Assembly: GCA_937870795.1 (NCBI GenBank)
Contig: CALMWS010000206.1
Span: 1-41,537, forward strand
DNA length: 41,537 nt
Source: an uncultured Bacteroidota bacterium
GTDB lineage: Bacteria > Bacteroidota > Bacteroidia > Chitinophagales > Saprospiraceae
Reading direction: 5' to 3'
Of this stretch, positions 17,416-25,431 are shown piece by piece. The position numbers and the translations under genes were made by a program. Every line of letters starts with the position of its first letter. The stretch's first letter is position 1. The notes below the pieces were generated by a model. That model saw nothing but the letters and a program-made list of their open reading frames with translations. It was not told where the DNA came from and did not search any database.

Positions 17416-18333
17416 TCAAAGCCATTTATTCCAATTTGCAGGATGCTTTGATATTTCTTTCACCATGTTGAACAGTAGCATCAAACGAATTTGCCAGCCG
17501 GGTCTTAATGGATCAATCGCATGACCAGCGTACTGTTTGAGTAAGTACCTGTTTACTTTATTAGAAAATCGGTTGGCCAAACTGGCCCGATACCATTTTT
17601 CAATAAATAGGTGGTACGATTGTGATGCCTCTCTTCTGTCTTTGAGTACTCTGTTTTCACCATGGATGTATCTGACTGCCACAGCTTCATCTATCTGTCC
17701 TGCAATCATTTTATTGTTCAAAGCCAACTGCCATATAAAATCAGTATCCTGGGTCTGTCGTAAATCAACATCAAAATAAACAGGCTGCGACAACCATAGG
17801 TCTTTTCTAAGGGTGATGCCATTGAGCAGCAAAACAGCTTTGTTTTGGGTTACAAGATTGGTAAAAAAATCAGTGCGGAAACCAGATAGCTTATCAGGTT
17901 GGTGCGAAATAGTATGTCCTCCCTTTATAAAGGCCTTTTCCAATTCTTTGTTTTCAAAAATTATTTTACAGCTTTCATAAACCCATCCGCATTGGTCGTC
18001 GTTTGCAAATGTTTCTGCTGTTTTTATAAATCGATTTGACAAATAAACATCATCTGCATCCAGAAAAGCAATGAAAGGCATGGATGCAGCTTTTAGTCCG
18101 AGATTGCGTGCCACTGATACGCCCATATTGACATGCTGATGTACAAGCTTAAGTTTAGGATTATTTTCGCAAAGTTCTTCCAGGATCGCTGCTGTTTCAT
18201 CTGTTGATCCATCGTTGATAATGATAATTTCTCTCACTTCAGATAAGGCATCGGCAGAAGCCACCGCCCTTTTGATAAAGCGGGCACCGTTGTAAACAGG
18301 TATGATAACACTTACTTCAAATTTTAGTGGCAT
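17416..18333 (-). CDS. Family 2 glycosyltransferase
   Basis: A 305-residue cytoplasmic or membrane-peripheral GT-A enzyme. It shows the GT2 hallmarks: SVIIPVYNGARFIKRAVASA (about residues 8-27), IIIINDGSTDETAAILEEL (about 36-54), VSVARNLGLKAASMPFIAFLDADDVYL with the DADD metal-binding motif near residue 94, and a later QTQDTDFIWQLA acidic segment acting as the catalytic-base region. It is the last of three tandem GT2 genes and overlaps the preceding one by 17 bases. Sugar donor and acceptor cannot be deduced. It probably belongs to surface-polysaccharide or glycoprotein synthesis. It converges on the PorU2-like gene with 8 bases between stops. Confidence 0.88.
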   Translation of the reverse strand: MPLKFEVSVIIPVYNGARFIKRAVASADALSEVREIIIINDGSTDETAAILEELCENNPKLKLVHQHVNMGVSVARNLGLKAASMPFIAFLDADDVYLSNRFIKTAETFANDDQCGWVYESCKIIFENKELEKAFIKGGHTISHQPDKLSGFRTDFFTNLVTQNKAVLLLNGITLRKDLWLSQPVYFDVDLRQTQDTDFIWQLALNNKMIAGQIDEAVAVRYIHGENRVLKDRREASQSYHLFIEKWYRASLANRFSNKVNRYLLKQYAGHAIDPLRPGWQIRLMLLFNMVKEISKHPANWNKWL

Positions 18334-19225
18334 GCTGTTTGTTTTTTAAACCCTGTTTATAACCCCATACATACACCAGTGGTGACCAAACATCCCAAAT
18401 CCAGTTTTGAAGATAATAATTTTTATTACCAAGCCATTTGATTCCATATCGACAAAACCTGAAAGGAGTAGCCAGCAGTGTTTTGCCAAATGGCAAGGTC
18501 AGTGGCCTGCCGGTACGCGCCATATCCCTCCCCAGAGCCTGGTACGAACGAAGGTGATATCCTATTTTGTACTTATGCTCACCTACCACATGGTCCATTA
18601 CCATTGCTGGTTGGATACCGGCTTTGAAGCCAAGGTCAATGGCTTTTTGCACAAAATCGGTTTCTTCACCGAAACCGGGTTGATCTCCCATCATGCCCAG
18701 GGTAGTATTAAATCCACCCACCTTTGTCCACACCTCCTTTTTGAGTACCATGATACCACCTTCAATGGCATCATCATTTAGAGGACCAGCTTTACTGGCT
18801 TTTACTTTTTTGGTGCCAAAATTGGGATCAAGCCATCGTGGTGGCTTGCTAAGGTGAATGGCTTTATAGATGCCACCAAAAATATCAAACTTACCTTCTT
18901 GTATCATTTGTTGCATATACAAAAATGCATCAGAATGCACAAAGCCATCGTCATCCAAATAAAACAACCAGGATCCTTTGGCTGAGGCAGCCCCTTTATT
19001 TCTTGCAAAAGACAAGCCCGTTTGCAATTCTTTTGTATACACAAGTTCCACAGGATACTGTGTTTGCATATCACTTATCAAATTGGCAGTTAGTTCATCT
19101 GTACCGTTGTTTACCACAATGACCTCCTTTATGTCATACTCATTGGGTCGGGCTTCAGCTATGCTTTGCAGACATCGTGCGAGCAAAACATCTCTTTGTA
19201 AAGTACAAACAATGATGCTAACCAT
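18317..19225 (-). CDS. Family 2 glycosyltransferase
   Basis: A 302-residue GT-A fold glycosyltransferase. Motifs are MVSIIVCTLQRDVLLARCLQSI at the N terminus, VIVVNNGTDELTANL, TGLSFARNKGAASAKGSWLFYLDDDGFVH with the DDD metal-binding motif, IEGGIMVLKKEVWTKVGGFNTTLG and GEETDFVQKAIDLG, the acidic acceptor-site segment. This layout matches the rhamnosyl/galactosyl-like GT2 group with the GGF..LG and GEE(T)D motifs. The C terminus (about 235-290) has hydrophobic and aromatic stretches that may associate with the membrane. The gene overlaps both neighbours (8 bases upstream, 17 downstream), so the three transferases are co-translated. The linkage made is unknown. Confidence 0.88.
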   Translation of the reverse strand: MVSIIVCTLQRDVLLARCLQSIAEARPNEYDIKEVIVVNNGTDELTANLISDMQTQYPVELVYTKELQTGLSFARNKGAASAKGSWLFYLDDDGFVHSDAFLYMQQMIQEGKFDIFGGIYKAIHLSKPPRWLDPNFGTKKVKASKAGPLNDDAIEGGIMVLKKEVWTKVGGFNTTLGMMGDQPGFGEETDFVQKAIDLGFKAGIQPAMVMDHVVGEHKYKIGYHLRSYQALGRDMARTGRPLTLPFGKTLLATPFRFCRYGIKWLGNKNYYLQNWIWDVWSPLVYVWGYKQGLKNKQHATKI

Positions 19226-20132
19226 GGATCTGTTTTTTTGGAAAGCAATAGCTATAAAAAAAAAGCAAGTATTCCTTCCAGGCAGCGGGCAAAATTGCCA
19301 GCTTCAGTGATTTCTTAAAACTGCTAACCCCAAATTTTTTATTGCCATACCAAAGAGACCTCGTAGCATACATGAGGTGTTTTTGCGCCAACACCACTTT
19401 AAAATCCCGTTCGTTAAGGTACTGCCTCCAAAGGTGTTGATAATTGAGATAGTAATCGTATATAGCCTGTAAGTTGTTTTCTGCCACTTGTTCTATATTT
19501 TGACCAACATTTGAGCCCATCTGATCGTGATAGTGATAATGATACAAAGCGTTGGGCATTTGTATGAGATTTGCACCCACCAATGCGCGCATCAGCAGAT
19601 GGCTGTCTTCCCAATATGAAAAGCGCTCATCGAAATGATGGTGCGCCAGCATAGAAGCAGGAAAACAGCAGCTTACTACTCCGCACATATTTTTTAAGAC
19701 AAAGGCCAGTGGGCTGCCGTGTTTGTTTATATCATAGGATTCCCCTTTGATCGTATGTCCCGATTTGAGGTGGTGCATCAAAGCGGTGCGAATGACAACT
19801 TTATCGGAAAAGTGATGCGCCTTCAAATGTTCATACAAAAGGGCCAAAAAAATTGGATCGTAAATATCATCATCGTCCAAAAAACAAAGGTATTGACCCC
19901 TTGCAGTGTCAACACCTTCATTTCGTGCTGCACTACGACCCCTGCGTGTGGAATTTTTCCATTTTATACGTTGATCAGAAATCGCAGCTGTTTGTATTTT
20001 CGGCTCATCTCCTTCATCCAGGACTACCACTACTTCAAAATCTGAAAAAGTCTGTAACAACACACTTTTTATCGCCCTTTGAAGTAATTCCGGTCGCTGG
20101 TGGCTGGGAATAATGACCGAAAAAAATGGCAT
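19218..20132 (-). CDS. Family 2 glycosyltransferase
   Basis: A 304-residue GT2 enzyme: SVIIPSHQRPELLQRAIKSVLLQTFSDFEVVVVLDEGDE at the N terminus, GRSAARNEGVDTARGQYLCFLDDDDIYDP with the DDDD metal site at about residues 91-94, and FSYWEDSHLLMRAL as the acidic catalytic segment. It is the first transferase of the three-gene set, begins 3 bases after the lipoprotein stop and overlaps the next gene by 8 bases. The region after residue 200 is rich in Tyr/His and contains basic amphipathic stretches. The substrate is unknown. Together with its neighbours it may build one short oligosaccharide, for example a capsule repeat or T9SS-linked glycan, but nothing in the sequence decides that. Confidence 0.88.
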   Translation of the reverse strand: MPFFSVIIPSHQRPELLQRAIKSVLLQTFSDFEVVVVLDEGDEPKIQTAAISDQRIKWKNSTRRGRSAARNEGVDTARGQYLCFLDDDDIYDPIFLALLYEHLKAHHFSDKVVIRTALMHHLKSGHTIKGESYDINKHGSPLAFVLKNMCGVVSCCFPASMLAHHHFDERFSYWEDSHLLMRALVGANLIQMPNALYHYHYHDQMGSNVGQNIEQVAENNLQAIYDYYLNYQHLWRQYLNERDFKVVLAQKHLMYATRSLWYGNKKFGVSSFKKSLKLAILPAAWKEYLLFFYSYCFPKKQIHG

Positions 20133-20135
20133 GAA

Positions 20136-20501
20136 TTATTTTTTAGTCAAATTATAATCACAGCCAACAGAAATCAAACCTGCATCATTGTCGAAACTAA
20201 GGGTAAGTTTACCTTCTTCCAAGGAGCCTGTGATCTTGGTGCCTATTCCTAAAACCGTAGTGCCTCCATCAAGATCACAGCCATCTACTTCTACTACTTC
20301 ATCAATAAATCTACCTCCATCAATGATGACTTCATCACTGGCACTGCCAGCTGTAATGTTGATGGTAACGTCCACTGCATTTTCCAGATCACATTTCTCG
20401 GTACCCGTCCAGGTTCCAATAAAATCTTCTCTTGCACAATCGTCTTTTTTGCATGCTGCCAAACTGGCCGCTACGCAAAGGGTCAATAAAACTTTTTTCA
20501 T
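20136..20501 (-). CDS. Small secreted lipoprotein of unknown function
   Basis: A 121-residue protein with a lipoprotein signal peptide: MKKVLLTLCVAASLAACKKDD, the lipobox LAAC giving an acylated Cys17. The mature part is acidic and beta-rich (FIGTWTGTEKC, VTINITAGS, GTKITGSLEEGKLTLSFDNDAG), reminding one of the small lipocalin-like or DUF-type lipoproteins common in Bacteroidota, but no family is recognised with confidence. It is followed by three glycosyltransferases with a 3-base gap, so it appears to be the first gene of that transcription unit. A TATTTTTG box lies 24 bases upstream of the ATG. Confidence 0.72.
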   Translation of the reverse strand: MKKVLLTLCVAASLAACKKDDCAREDFIGTWTGTEKCDLENAVDVTINITAGSASDEVIIDGGRFIDEVVEVDGCDLDGGTTVLGIGTKITGSLEEGKLTLSFDNDAGLISVGCDYNLTKK

Positions 20502-20525
20502 ATTATTAAATTTGGTGATTAATTA

Positions 20526-20533
20526 CAAAAATA
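20526..20533 (-). promoter_or_regulatory. TAnnTTTG -7-like box before the lipoprotein-glycosyltransferase unit
   Basis: On the minus strand TATTTTTG lies 24 bases upstream of the lipoprotein ATG. A TTG exists upstream but at 26 bases, longer than usual, so only the -7 element is convincing. Confidence 0.38.
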
Positions 20534-20575
20534 CTTAATATTCGGGCACGGAGTAACTTCAACAAAAAAAGATTT

Positions 20576-21322
20576 TTACCAGTCTAAGCCCGGGTAAGCG
20601 CGTTGCATGTATTGCATGGTTGCCAGCAGATAGCCCATGTGTTCTGAATGCCTACCCTCTTTTCCGCCTTTTCTGATGGTTTGCTGATCGGGCCACTGCA
20701 ATTTTGCCTCTTCTATAATTTCATAAAGTGCTTTATCTGCGATGGCTTTTAAATTGTTCAGATCGGGCCCCTGCTGGAAGTCTTGCATCCAAACATCAGC
20801 TTCAGAGGGCAAGTAGGGTTCAGCTGCAAATTTTGCCATATCATCCACCGCTTTCTGCATCCTTTGGTTACTTTCTACGGTGCCATCTCCGAGTCTGATG
20901 ACCCATTCTGATGAAAATTTAAGGTGGTATCTTACCTCTTTGACCGACTTGGCTGCTATGTCTGCCAATTGGGAGTCTGCACACTTCATCACCTCAGAGA
21001 GAAAATAATAGTGGAAGTGATCAAAAATAACTTGACGGATCATGGTATATGCCCAATCTTCATTGGGTTGTTCAACCAGCAAAAGATTGTAAAATTCTGA
21101 TTCTTTTCTCAAAAAAGGATAGTCGTCTTCTGATGTTCCTTCTTCAGAGGCAAGCAATTGGTACAAATACCGTGCTTCACCTATCAAATCAAGGGCTATA
21201 TTGGTCAGGGCAATGTCCTGCTCAAGTACAGGGCCGTGGCCACACCATTCTGATAAACGCTGGCCCAGAATCATGGAATTGTCTGCCCATTGCAGAATGA
21301 ATTTTTTTCTGTTGAGCTCCAT
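20576..21322 (-). CDS. paaC: Phenylacetyl-CoA epoxidase structural subunit PaaC
   Basis: A 248-residue ferritin-like subunit that pairs with PaaA in the multicomponent 1,2-phenylacetyl-CoA epoxidase. Recognised by WADNSMILGQRLSEWCGHGPVLEQDIALTNIALDLIGEARYLYQ, the QPNEDWAYTMIRQVIFDHFHYYFL segment, KEVRYHLKFSSEWVIRLGDGT and the C-terminal HSEHMGYLLATMQYMQRAYPG. It lacks the full di-iron set of PaaA, as expected for this structural partner. The ATG shares one base with the paaB stop (TAATG). It is the last paa gene here: paaD and paaE do not follow, and a separately promoted lipoprotein lies 75 bases downstream. Confidence 0.93.
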   Translation of the reverse strand: MELNRKKFILQWADNSMILGQRLSEWCGHGPVLEQDIALTNIALDLIGEARYLYQLLASEEGTSEDDYPFLRKESEFYNLLLVEQPNEDWAYTMIRQVIFDHFHYYFLSEVMKCADSQLADIAAKSVKEVRYHLKFSSEWVIRLGDGTVESNQRMQKAVDDMAKFAAEPYLPSEADVWMQDFQQGPDLNNLKAIADKALYEIIEEAKLQWPDQQTIRKGGKEGRHSEHMGYLLATMQYMQRAYPGLDW

Positions 21323-21606
21323 TACATGTGTTTTACTGCATCAGGCACATCATAAAAAGTAGGGTGGCGGTAAATTTTATCTGAAGCGGGTTCAAATAAA
21401 AAGTCCCCATCTGCCGGGTCTGAAGCTTTGATGTCTGCGGCTTTCACTACCCAAATGCTCACACCTTCATTCCTCCTGGTATAAACATCCCTTGCATTTT
21501 CCAATGCCATCTCTGCATCAGCAGCATGCAGGCTGCCAACATGTTTGTGCGACAATCCATTTTTCGAACGGATGAATACTTCGTATAATGGCCAGTTATT
21601 TTCCAT
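21322..21606 (-). CDS. paaB: Phenylacetyl-CoA epoxidase subunit PaaB
   Basis: A 94-residue subunit of the phenylacetyl-CoA epoxidase, needed to link PaaA-PaaC units. The conserved start WPLYEVFIRSKNGLSHKHVGSLHAADAEMALENARDVYTRR is fully present, followed by IWVVKA and the C-terminal FEPASDKIYRHPTFYDVPDAVKHM. The ATG at 21606 is two bases after the paaA stop; a longer upstream reading overlaps paaA and is not supported. The stop overlaps the paaC ATG by one base, so A, B and C are coupled. Confidence 0.94.
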   Translation of the reverse strand: MENNWPLYEVFIRSKNGLSHKHVGSLHAADAEMALENARDVYTRRNEGVSIWVVKAADIKASDPADGDFLFEPASDKIYRHPTFYDVPDAVKHM

Positions 21607-21608
21607 GG

Positions 21609-22562
21609 TTATGCAATTTTTGAGATGGTTGACTTTTGTTGTTGTTTCAAAGCATAGGCGGCAGCAGCTTCTCTTACCCATTGTCCTTTTTCATGGGCAT
21701 CAATTCGCGCCTTCAACCTTTCTTCATTGCACGGTCCGTTGCCTTTTACCACTTCCCAGAACTCATCCCAATTGATGGGCCCAAAATCATATCCATTTTT
21801 ATCACTATTGAATTTGAGATCCGGGTCAGGAATGGTAAGTCCGATCAACTCAGCCTGAGGCACCGTCATATCTACAAACCTTTGTCTCAACTCGTCGTTG
21901 GAAAAACGTTTTATCTTCCATCGCATAGACCATTCTGAATGGGTAGAATCCGCATCGTTGGGACCAAACATCATAAGCGATGGCCACCACCACCGGTTGA
22001 GGGCATCTTGTGCCAATGCTTTTTGTTCAGCTGAACCCTTACAAAGTACAGTCATGATCTCATAACCCTGGCGCTGGTGAAAGGATTCTTCTTTGCAAAC
22101 CCTAACCATGGCACGGGCATAAGGACCATAAGAACACCTGCACAATGGTACCTGGTTCATGATGGCTGCGCCATCCACGAGCCAGCCAATGGCGCCCATA
22201 TCGGCCCAGGTAAGTGTAGGGTAATTGAAAATGCTGGAATATTTGGCTTTGCCGGTGTGCAATTGATCCAGCAAAGTTGATCTGTCTATACCCAGGGTTT
22301 CACAGGCTGAATAAAGGTATAAGCCGTGACCTGCTTCATCCTGTACTTTGGCCAGTAATGCCAGCTTTCTTTTGAGGCTGGGCGCTCGCGTTATCCAATT
22401 GCCTTCCGGTAGCATGCCTACTATTTCTGAATGGGCATGCTGTGAAATTTGCCTTATCAATGTTTTGCGGTACTCCTCGGGCATCCAGTCCTTGGGCTCG
22501 ATTTTTTCGTCCGCATCGATGATTTGTAAAAACCTTTCTTCTAATGATGATATTTGCGTCAT
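21609..22562 (-). CDS. paaA: Phenylacetyl-CoA epoxidase catalytic subunit PaaA
   Basis: A 317-residue di-iron oxygenase subunit that epoxidises phenylacetyl-CoA, the committed step of aerobic phenylacetate degradation. Ferritin-like iron ligands are visible in [13 protein letters not shown] (Glu76, His79) and [12 protein letters not shown] (Glu158/159, His162). Other landmarks are [62 protein letters not shown] and [17 protein letters not shown] 22562 gives the family N terminus; an upstream TTG reading runs through the promoter and is rejected. A TATTTTTG box and a perfect 16-bp palindrome lie 23-55 bases upstream, which suggests repression by a TetR-type regulator; the regulator gene is not in this window. 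Confidence 0.95.
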   Translation of the reverse strand: MTQISSLEERFLQIIDADEKIEPKDWMPEEYRKTLIRQISQHAHSEIVGMLPEGNWITRAPSLKRKLALLAKVQDEAGHGLYLYSACETLGIDRSTLLDQLHTGKAKYSSIFNYPTLTWADMGAIGWLVDGAAIMNQVPLCRCSYGPYARAMVRVCKEESFHQRQGYEIMTVLCKGSAEQKALAQDALNRWWWPSLMMFGPNDADSTHSEWSMRWKIKRFSNDELRQRFVDMTVPQAELIGLTIPDPDLKFNSDKNGYDFGPINWDEFWEVVKGNGPCNEERLKARIDAHEKGQWVREAAAAYALKQQQKSTISKIA

Positions 22563-22584
22563 GGCACGCTCTGATTTGTCAATA

Positions 22585-22592
22585 CAAAAATA
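22585..22592 (-). promoter_or_regulatory. TAnnTTTG -7 box of the paaABC promoter
   Basis: On the minus strand TATTTTTG lies 22 bases upstream of the paaA ATG. The region where the -33 element would lie is occupied by the palindrome at 22602-22617, which contains TTG at 22609-22607 (14 bases away, rather short). This layout is typical of a repressible promoter. Confidence 0.5.
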
Positions 22593-22601
22593 ACTCAAAA
22601 T

Positions 22602-22617
22602 GCGAACAATTGTTCGC
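22602..22617. promoter_or_regulatory. Perfect 16-bp palindrome, probable operator for paaABC
   Basis: GCGAACAATTGTTCGC is its own reverse complement over all 16 bases. It sits between the rhodanese stop and paaA, 9 bases upstream of the paaA -7 box, where bound protein would block RNA polymerase. GAAC(n)GTTC-type symmetric sites are usual for TetR-family repressors such as those that sense phenylacetyl-CoA or acyl-CoAs. Its 12-base core recurs in hmgA. Confidence 0.6.
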
Positions 22618-22652
22618 CAAATTGGACATCGCCTTTATATTTTGGTGATTAT

Positions 22653-23183
22653 TTAATAAACCTTTGAATAAGATGAATTTGTGATCCATTTAGCCCAGCT
22701 TTTATCATAGCCATGAATCTTTTTTACCGGCTTGTTGTGCATGTCTACGACCTCAAAATCTCTGTTAACCCATTCAAAAAGACTGCCGTATAAATTATAA
22801 ACTCTTGTAAAACCCAGTTTCATTAACTTTTCACCGATTTTTTCGCTCCTATAACCTATTGAACAATAAACAATTATTTTTCTATCTTTAGGCACGGAAG
22901 CAAGTTTGCTGGCGTCAAAATGTTTGAATCCTATGTGGAGTGCTCCTTTGATGTGACTTACTTTGAATTCTTCCATTTCTCTGGCATCCAGAATGATTCT
23001 GGAAGATGTGGGCATGGTATGCAGATCATCAACACTGATCACGGGTACTGTATAGCTTAAGTAGCTATTGACCATCTCGCTGAATGCTGCCTTTTCTGCC
23101 TCTCTTTGTTGGGCAATGGTCTCTGGTAAAAAATTACATATTAAAATAAAAATTAATGTGTATTTAACTGTATTTATAACCAT
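22653..23183 (-). CDS. Exported rhodanese-domain protein
   Basis: A 176-residue protein with an N-terminal hydrophobic export segment (about residues 5-24, ILICNFLPETIAQ) and a single rhodanese domain (about 45-145): ILDAREMEEFKVSHIKGALHIG and the active loop VYCSIGYRSEKIG with the catalytic Cys107. It could carry sulfur or act on thiols in the periplasm; the substrate is unknown. ATG 23183 is preferred over a TTG six codons earlier. The gene is divergent from the glucosaminidase gene, with only 20 bases between the starts, so their promoters must overlap. The stop precedes the paaA promoter; a link to phenylacetate breakdown is not implied. Confidence 0.82.
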   Translation of the reverse strand: MVINTVKYTLIFILICNFLPETIAQQREAEKAAFSEMVNSYLSYTVPVISVDDLHTMPTSSRIILDAREMEEFKVSHIKGALHIGFKHFDASKLASVPKDRKIIVYCSIGYRSEKIGEKLMKLGFTRVYNLYGSLFEWVNRDFEVVDMHNKPVKKIHGYDKSWAKWITNSSYSKVY

Positions 23184-23203
23184 TGTTCTAAATAATTTCA
23201 ATC

Positions 23204-23833
23204 ATGCAACAACTTTGGCATAGCTTTTGGTTCACTAAGGGTGTAAAAAATGAGTCATCCTTTATGAGCTTCCTGTTGAGGTCTGCAGTTTATTTAATGA
23301 TATTTTTTGTTTTTCTGTCCTTTTCCAAACCTGCAGAAGAGGTAGCAGCCCAATCATATATCGAACAATATTACGAATTGGCTGTAGTGGAAATGCACCG
23401 TTCCGGCATACCTGCCAGCATCATCCTGGCCCAGGCCCTCCATGAATCTCAATACGGCATGAGTGAATTGGCCACCGAAGCCAACAACCATTTTGGCATC
23501 AAGTGTAAATCTTACTGGGTAGGCAAAACCTATTACCATAAAGACGATGATCTCAACAAGGAAGGGCAACTGATAGAATCTTGTTTCAGGTCGTACGGCT
23601 CCGCACTTGAATCCTATGTTGACCACTCCAATTTTTTGATGTCTACTACCCATTACTTACCTCTGTTTAATTATGATCATACAGACTATAAAGCATGGGC
23701 CTCTGGCTTGAAAAATTGTGGTTATGCTACGGATCAGCGTTATGCCCAAAAACTGATCACCAAGATCGAAAAATACGATCTGGCAAAGTTTGACGCGTGG
23801 GAAAATCCCTACCGACTGATCATGGGCAACTGA
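23204..23833 (+). CDS. Membrane-anchored N-acetylglucosaminidase-domain protein (FlgJ/LytG-like)
   Basis: A 209-residue protein. An N-terminal membrane segment (about residues 24-42) is followed by a glucosaminidase domain (about 50-190) that cuts peptidoglycan glycan strands. The motif IPASIILAQALHESQYGMSELATEANNHFGIKC carries the probable catalytic Glu81, and YGSALESYVDHSNFL and GYATDQRYAQKLITKIEKYDL are the usual C-terminal parts. Many Bacteroidota relatives have LysM repeats after the domain; none is present here. ATG 23204 is used; ATG at residue 21 could also be the start and would still keep the membrane anchor. The last 25 bases overlap the end of the convergent phosphodiesterase gene. 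Confidence 0.86.
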   Translation: MQQLWHSFWFTKGVKNESSFMSFLLRSAVYLMIFFVFLSFSKPAEEVAAQSYIEQYYELAVVEMHRSGIPASIILAQALHESQYGMSELATEANNHFGIKCKSYWVGKTYYHKDDDLNKEGQLIESCFRSYGSALESYVDHSNFLMSTTHYLPLFNYDHTDYKAWASGLKNCGYATDQRYAQKLITKIEKYDLAKFDAWENPYRLIMGN

Positions 23834-25431
23834 TCTTTTTTGCCAAAAAGATATGCTTTGAATTTGATCCCCAATTGTTCAGCCCGCATGAAGGTTGCCC
23901 TACTGGCCGGCTTATTGGGCTCGTAATAAATATATGGCACCAAAATGATATCGCTGCCAGCATCGCCGTGTCCTCCCTTGTAATTTGACACCACGGCTTC
24001 GTAGTCTTTTGCCAGGTCGTATCCTTCAGCGGCAGTCACCAGCAAATCACCGGATTTTTCTTTACTCATAAGATTGTAAAAACGAAACAAAGCATCGGGA
24101 TACTTTGATGCAATGGAGTTTTGCAACCACATATCTTTTGGGTAATGCCCTTGATTTACCATGTCATCCATTGAGCCGTCTTTTTGATACCCCAACGGAT
24201 CCTCTCCCTCAACAACGGTATATTTAAAAGTAGTATCTGTGGCAGCAATTCTGGATTTTCCCCTTTTGTGCAGTACCACTACTTCTTTGTTTTTTTGATC
24301 CCAGTAAAGGCACAATTCTATACCCTCCGTGTTTACAAGCGTACTTGGCAAATTTATTGTTCGCCCATTTTTTAATGGCAGCTTTTCCAATTGTGCTGCT
24401 CCAAGCTTTTCCTTGTTTTCACCCAACATATAAATGTAAGCCGATAGATTGCCATTGATCACCAGATAGGCTTCCAGATCCTTCAAATCTGCCTGCGTTG
24501 TGGTCATATCTGTAGAATACAAAATCGCAGATTTGCCCCTGTCTATGCTAAGTCCGGTGCTCTTTTGAAGCTGTAAACATAGGTCGAGATTTTGATTGAC
24601 ATCCCTGATGCCATGATCTGATATTACAGCAAATGCCCGGCGTTTATGGGGCTTGGTAGACAATACTGCAAGCAATCTTCCAATCTCGTAATCGATGTGA
24701 CGCAAAAGTAATCTGTAATGATCATGTGTGCCATTGATGTGATTGTAAGCATCTGGTGAAGCATAAGTGATCCACTGGATCTTGGGTTTCTTTTTCAATT
24801 GCTCCAACGCAATGTCGGTTACAGCGGTTTCGTGCTGAAAATGATTTTTAATCCAATTTCTGCCTACCCAGGGAAGTTTTGAAAGATAGGTCAACCAGGT
24901 TTTGCCCTCGTATTTGGCAGTGGTATGAGCAAAGCCGGTTTTAACGCTCTCTTTGACACCCCTGTTCATATACGTGTTTACTGAGGCTGTATAATCTGCT
25001 CCCGCAAGTTCAAAAAATGTTTTAGGTTCTGGATGAAGGTCGTGATTCATTTGCACGTTGGTACGACCTACGTAATTACGCAATTGCCCTTTGTTTCTCT
25101 CTTTGTCAAACCACCTAAGGCCATATATACCACTTTCGCTTGCATCTATACCTGTAATGAATGGATAAAAGCCATAGCCTGTCATGGTAGGAAAGGCACT
25201 GATGCCATTTTCAACATAAAGTGATTTTTTGATCAACTGTGAAAGCACGGGTAATTTGCCAAGACGCAATTCATCGTTGAATATAGAGGACGACATGCCA
25301 TCTATAAGTACAATGGTTAAAGTATTGCCTTCAGCGGCCGGCACAGGTAAAAAGGAACGGGCTTCCATCAATAGCCACCAGGTAGCTGCAATGATGCCTA
25401 CTGATGCAAACCATGCACCCAATGGCTTCAT
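23809..25431 (-). CDS. Type I phosphodiesterase / alkaline-phosphatase superfamily protein
   Basis: A 540-residue protein with an N-terminal membrane anchor (about residues 8-22) and a catalytic domain of the nucleotide pyrophosphatase/phosphodiesterase group. Metal and catalytic motifs are VLIDGMSSSIF (Asp44), FPTMTGYGFYPFITG with the presumed threonine nucleophile at 82-84, SPDAYNHINGTHDH, VISDHGI and, near the end, the conserved GGHGDAG histidine. The domain probably faces the periplasm. The substrate may be a nucleotide, a phospholipid head group or a glycan phosphate; the sequence does not tell. Its ATG shares one base with the metF stop (TAATG), so it is coupled to metF, and its end overlaps the glucosaminidase gene by 25 bases. 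Confidence 0.82.
   Translation of the reverse strand: MKPLGAWFASVGIIAATWWLLMEARSFLPVPAAEGNTLTIVLIDGMSSSIFNDELRLGKLPVLSQLIKKSLYVENGISAFPTMTGYGFYPFITGIDASESGIYGLRWFDKERNKGQLRNYVGRTNVQMNHDLHPEPKTFFELAGADYTASVNTYMNRGVKESVKTGFAHTTAKYEGKTWLTYLSKLPWVGRNWIKNHFQHETAVTDIALEQLKKKPKIQWITYASPDAYNHINGTHDHYRLLLRHIDYEIGRLLAVLSTKPHKRRAFAVISDHGIRDVNQNLDLCLQLQKSTGLSIDRGKSAILYSTDMTTTQADLKDLEAYLVINGNLSAYIYMLGENKEKLGAAQLEKLPLKNGRTINLPSTLVNTEGIELCLYWDQKNKEVVVLHKRGKSRIAATDTTFKYTVVEGEDPLGYQKDGSMDDMVNQGHYPKDMWLQNSIASKYPDALFRFYNLMSKEKSGDLLVTAAEGYDLAKDYEAVVSNYKGGHGDAGSDIILVPYIYYEPNKPASRATFMRAEQLGIKFKAYLFGKKDQLPMISR

Noticed and set aside
21607..21681. Upstream extension of paaB
   Set aside because: The extra 25 residues overlap the paaA end and are not part of the PaaB family, which begins at WPLYEVF.
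22563..22598. TTG start giving 12 more residues to paaA
   Set aside because: This stretch contains the -7 box of the promoter, and its translation does not match PaaA.
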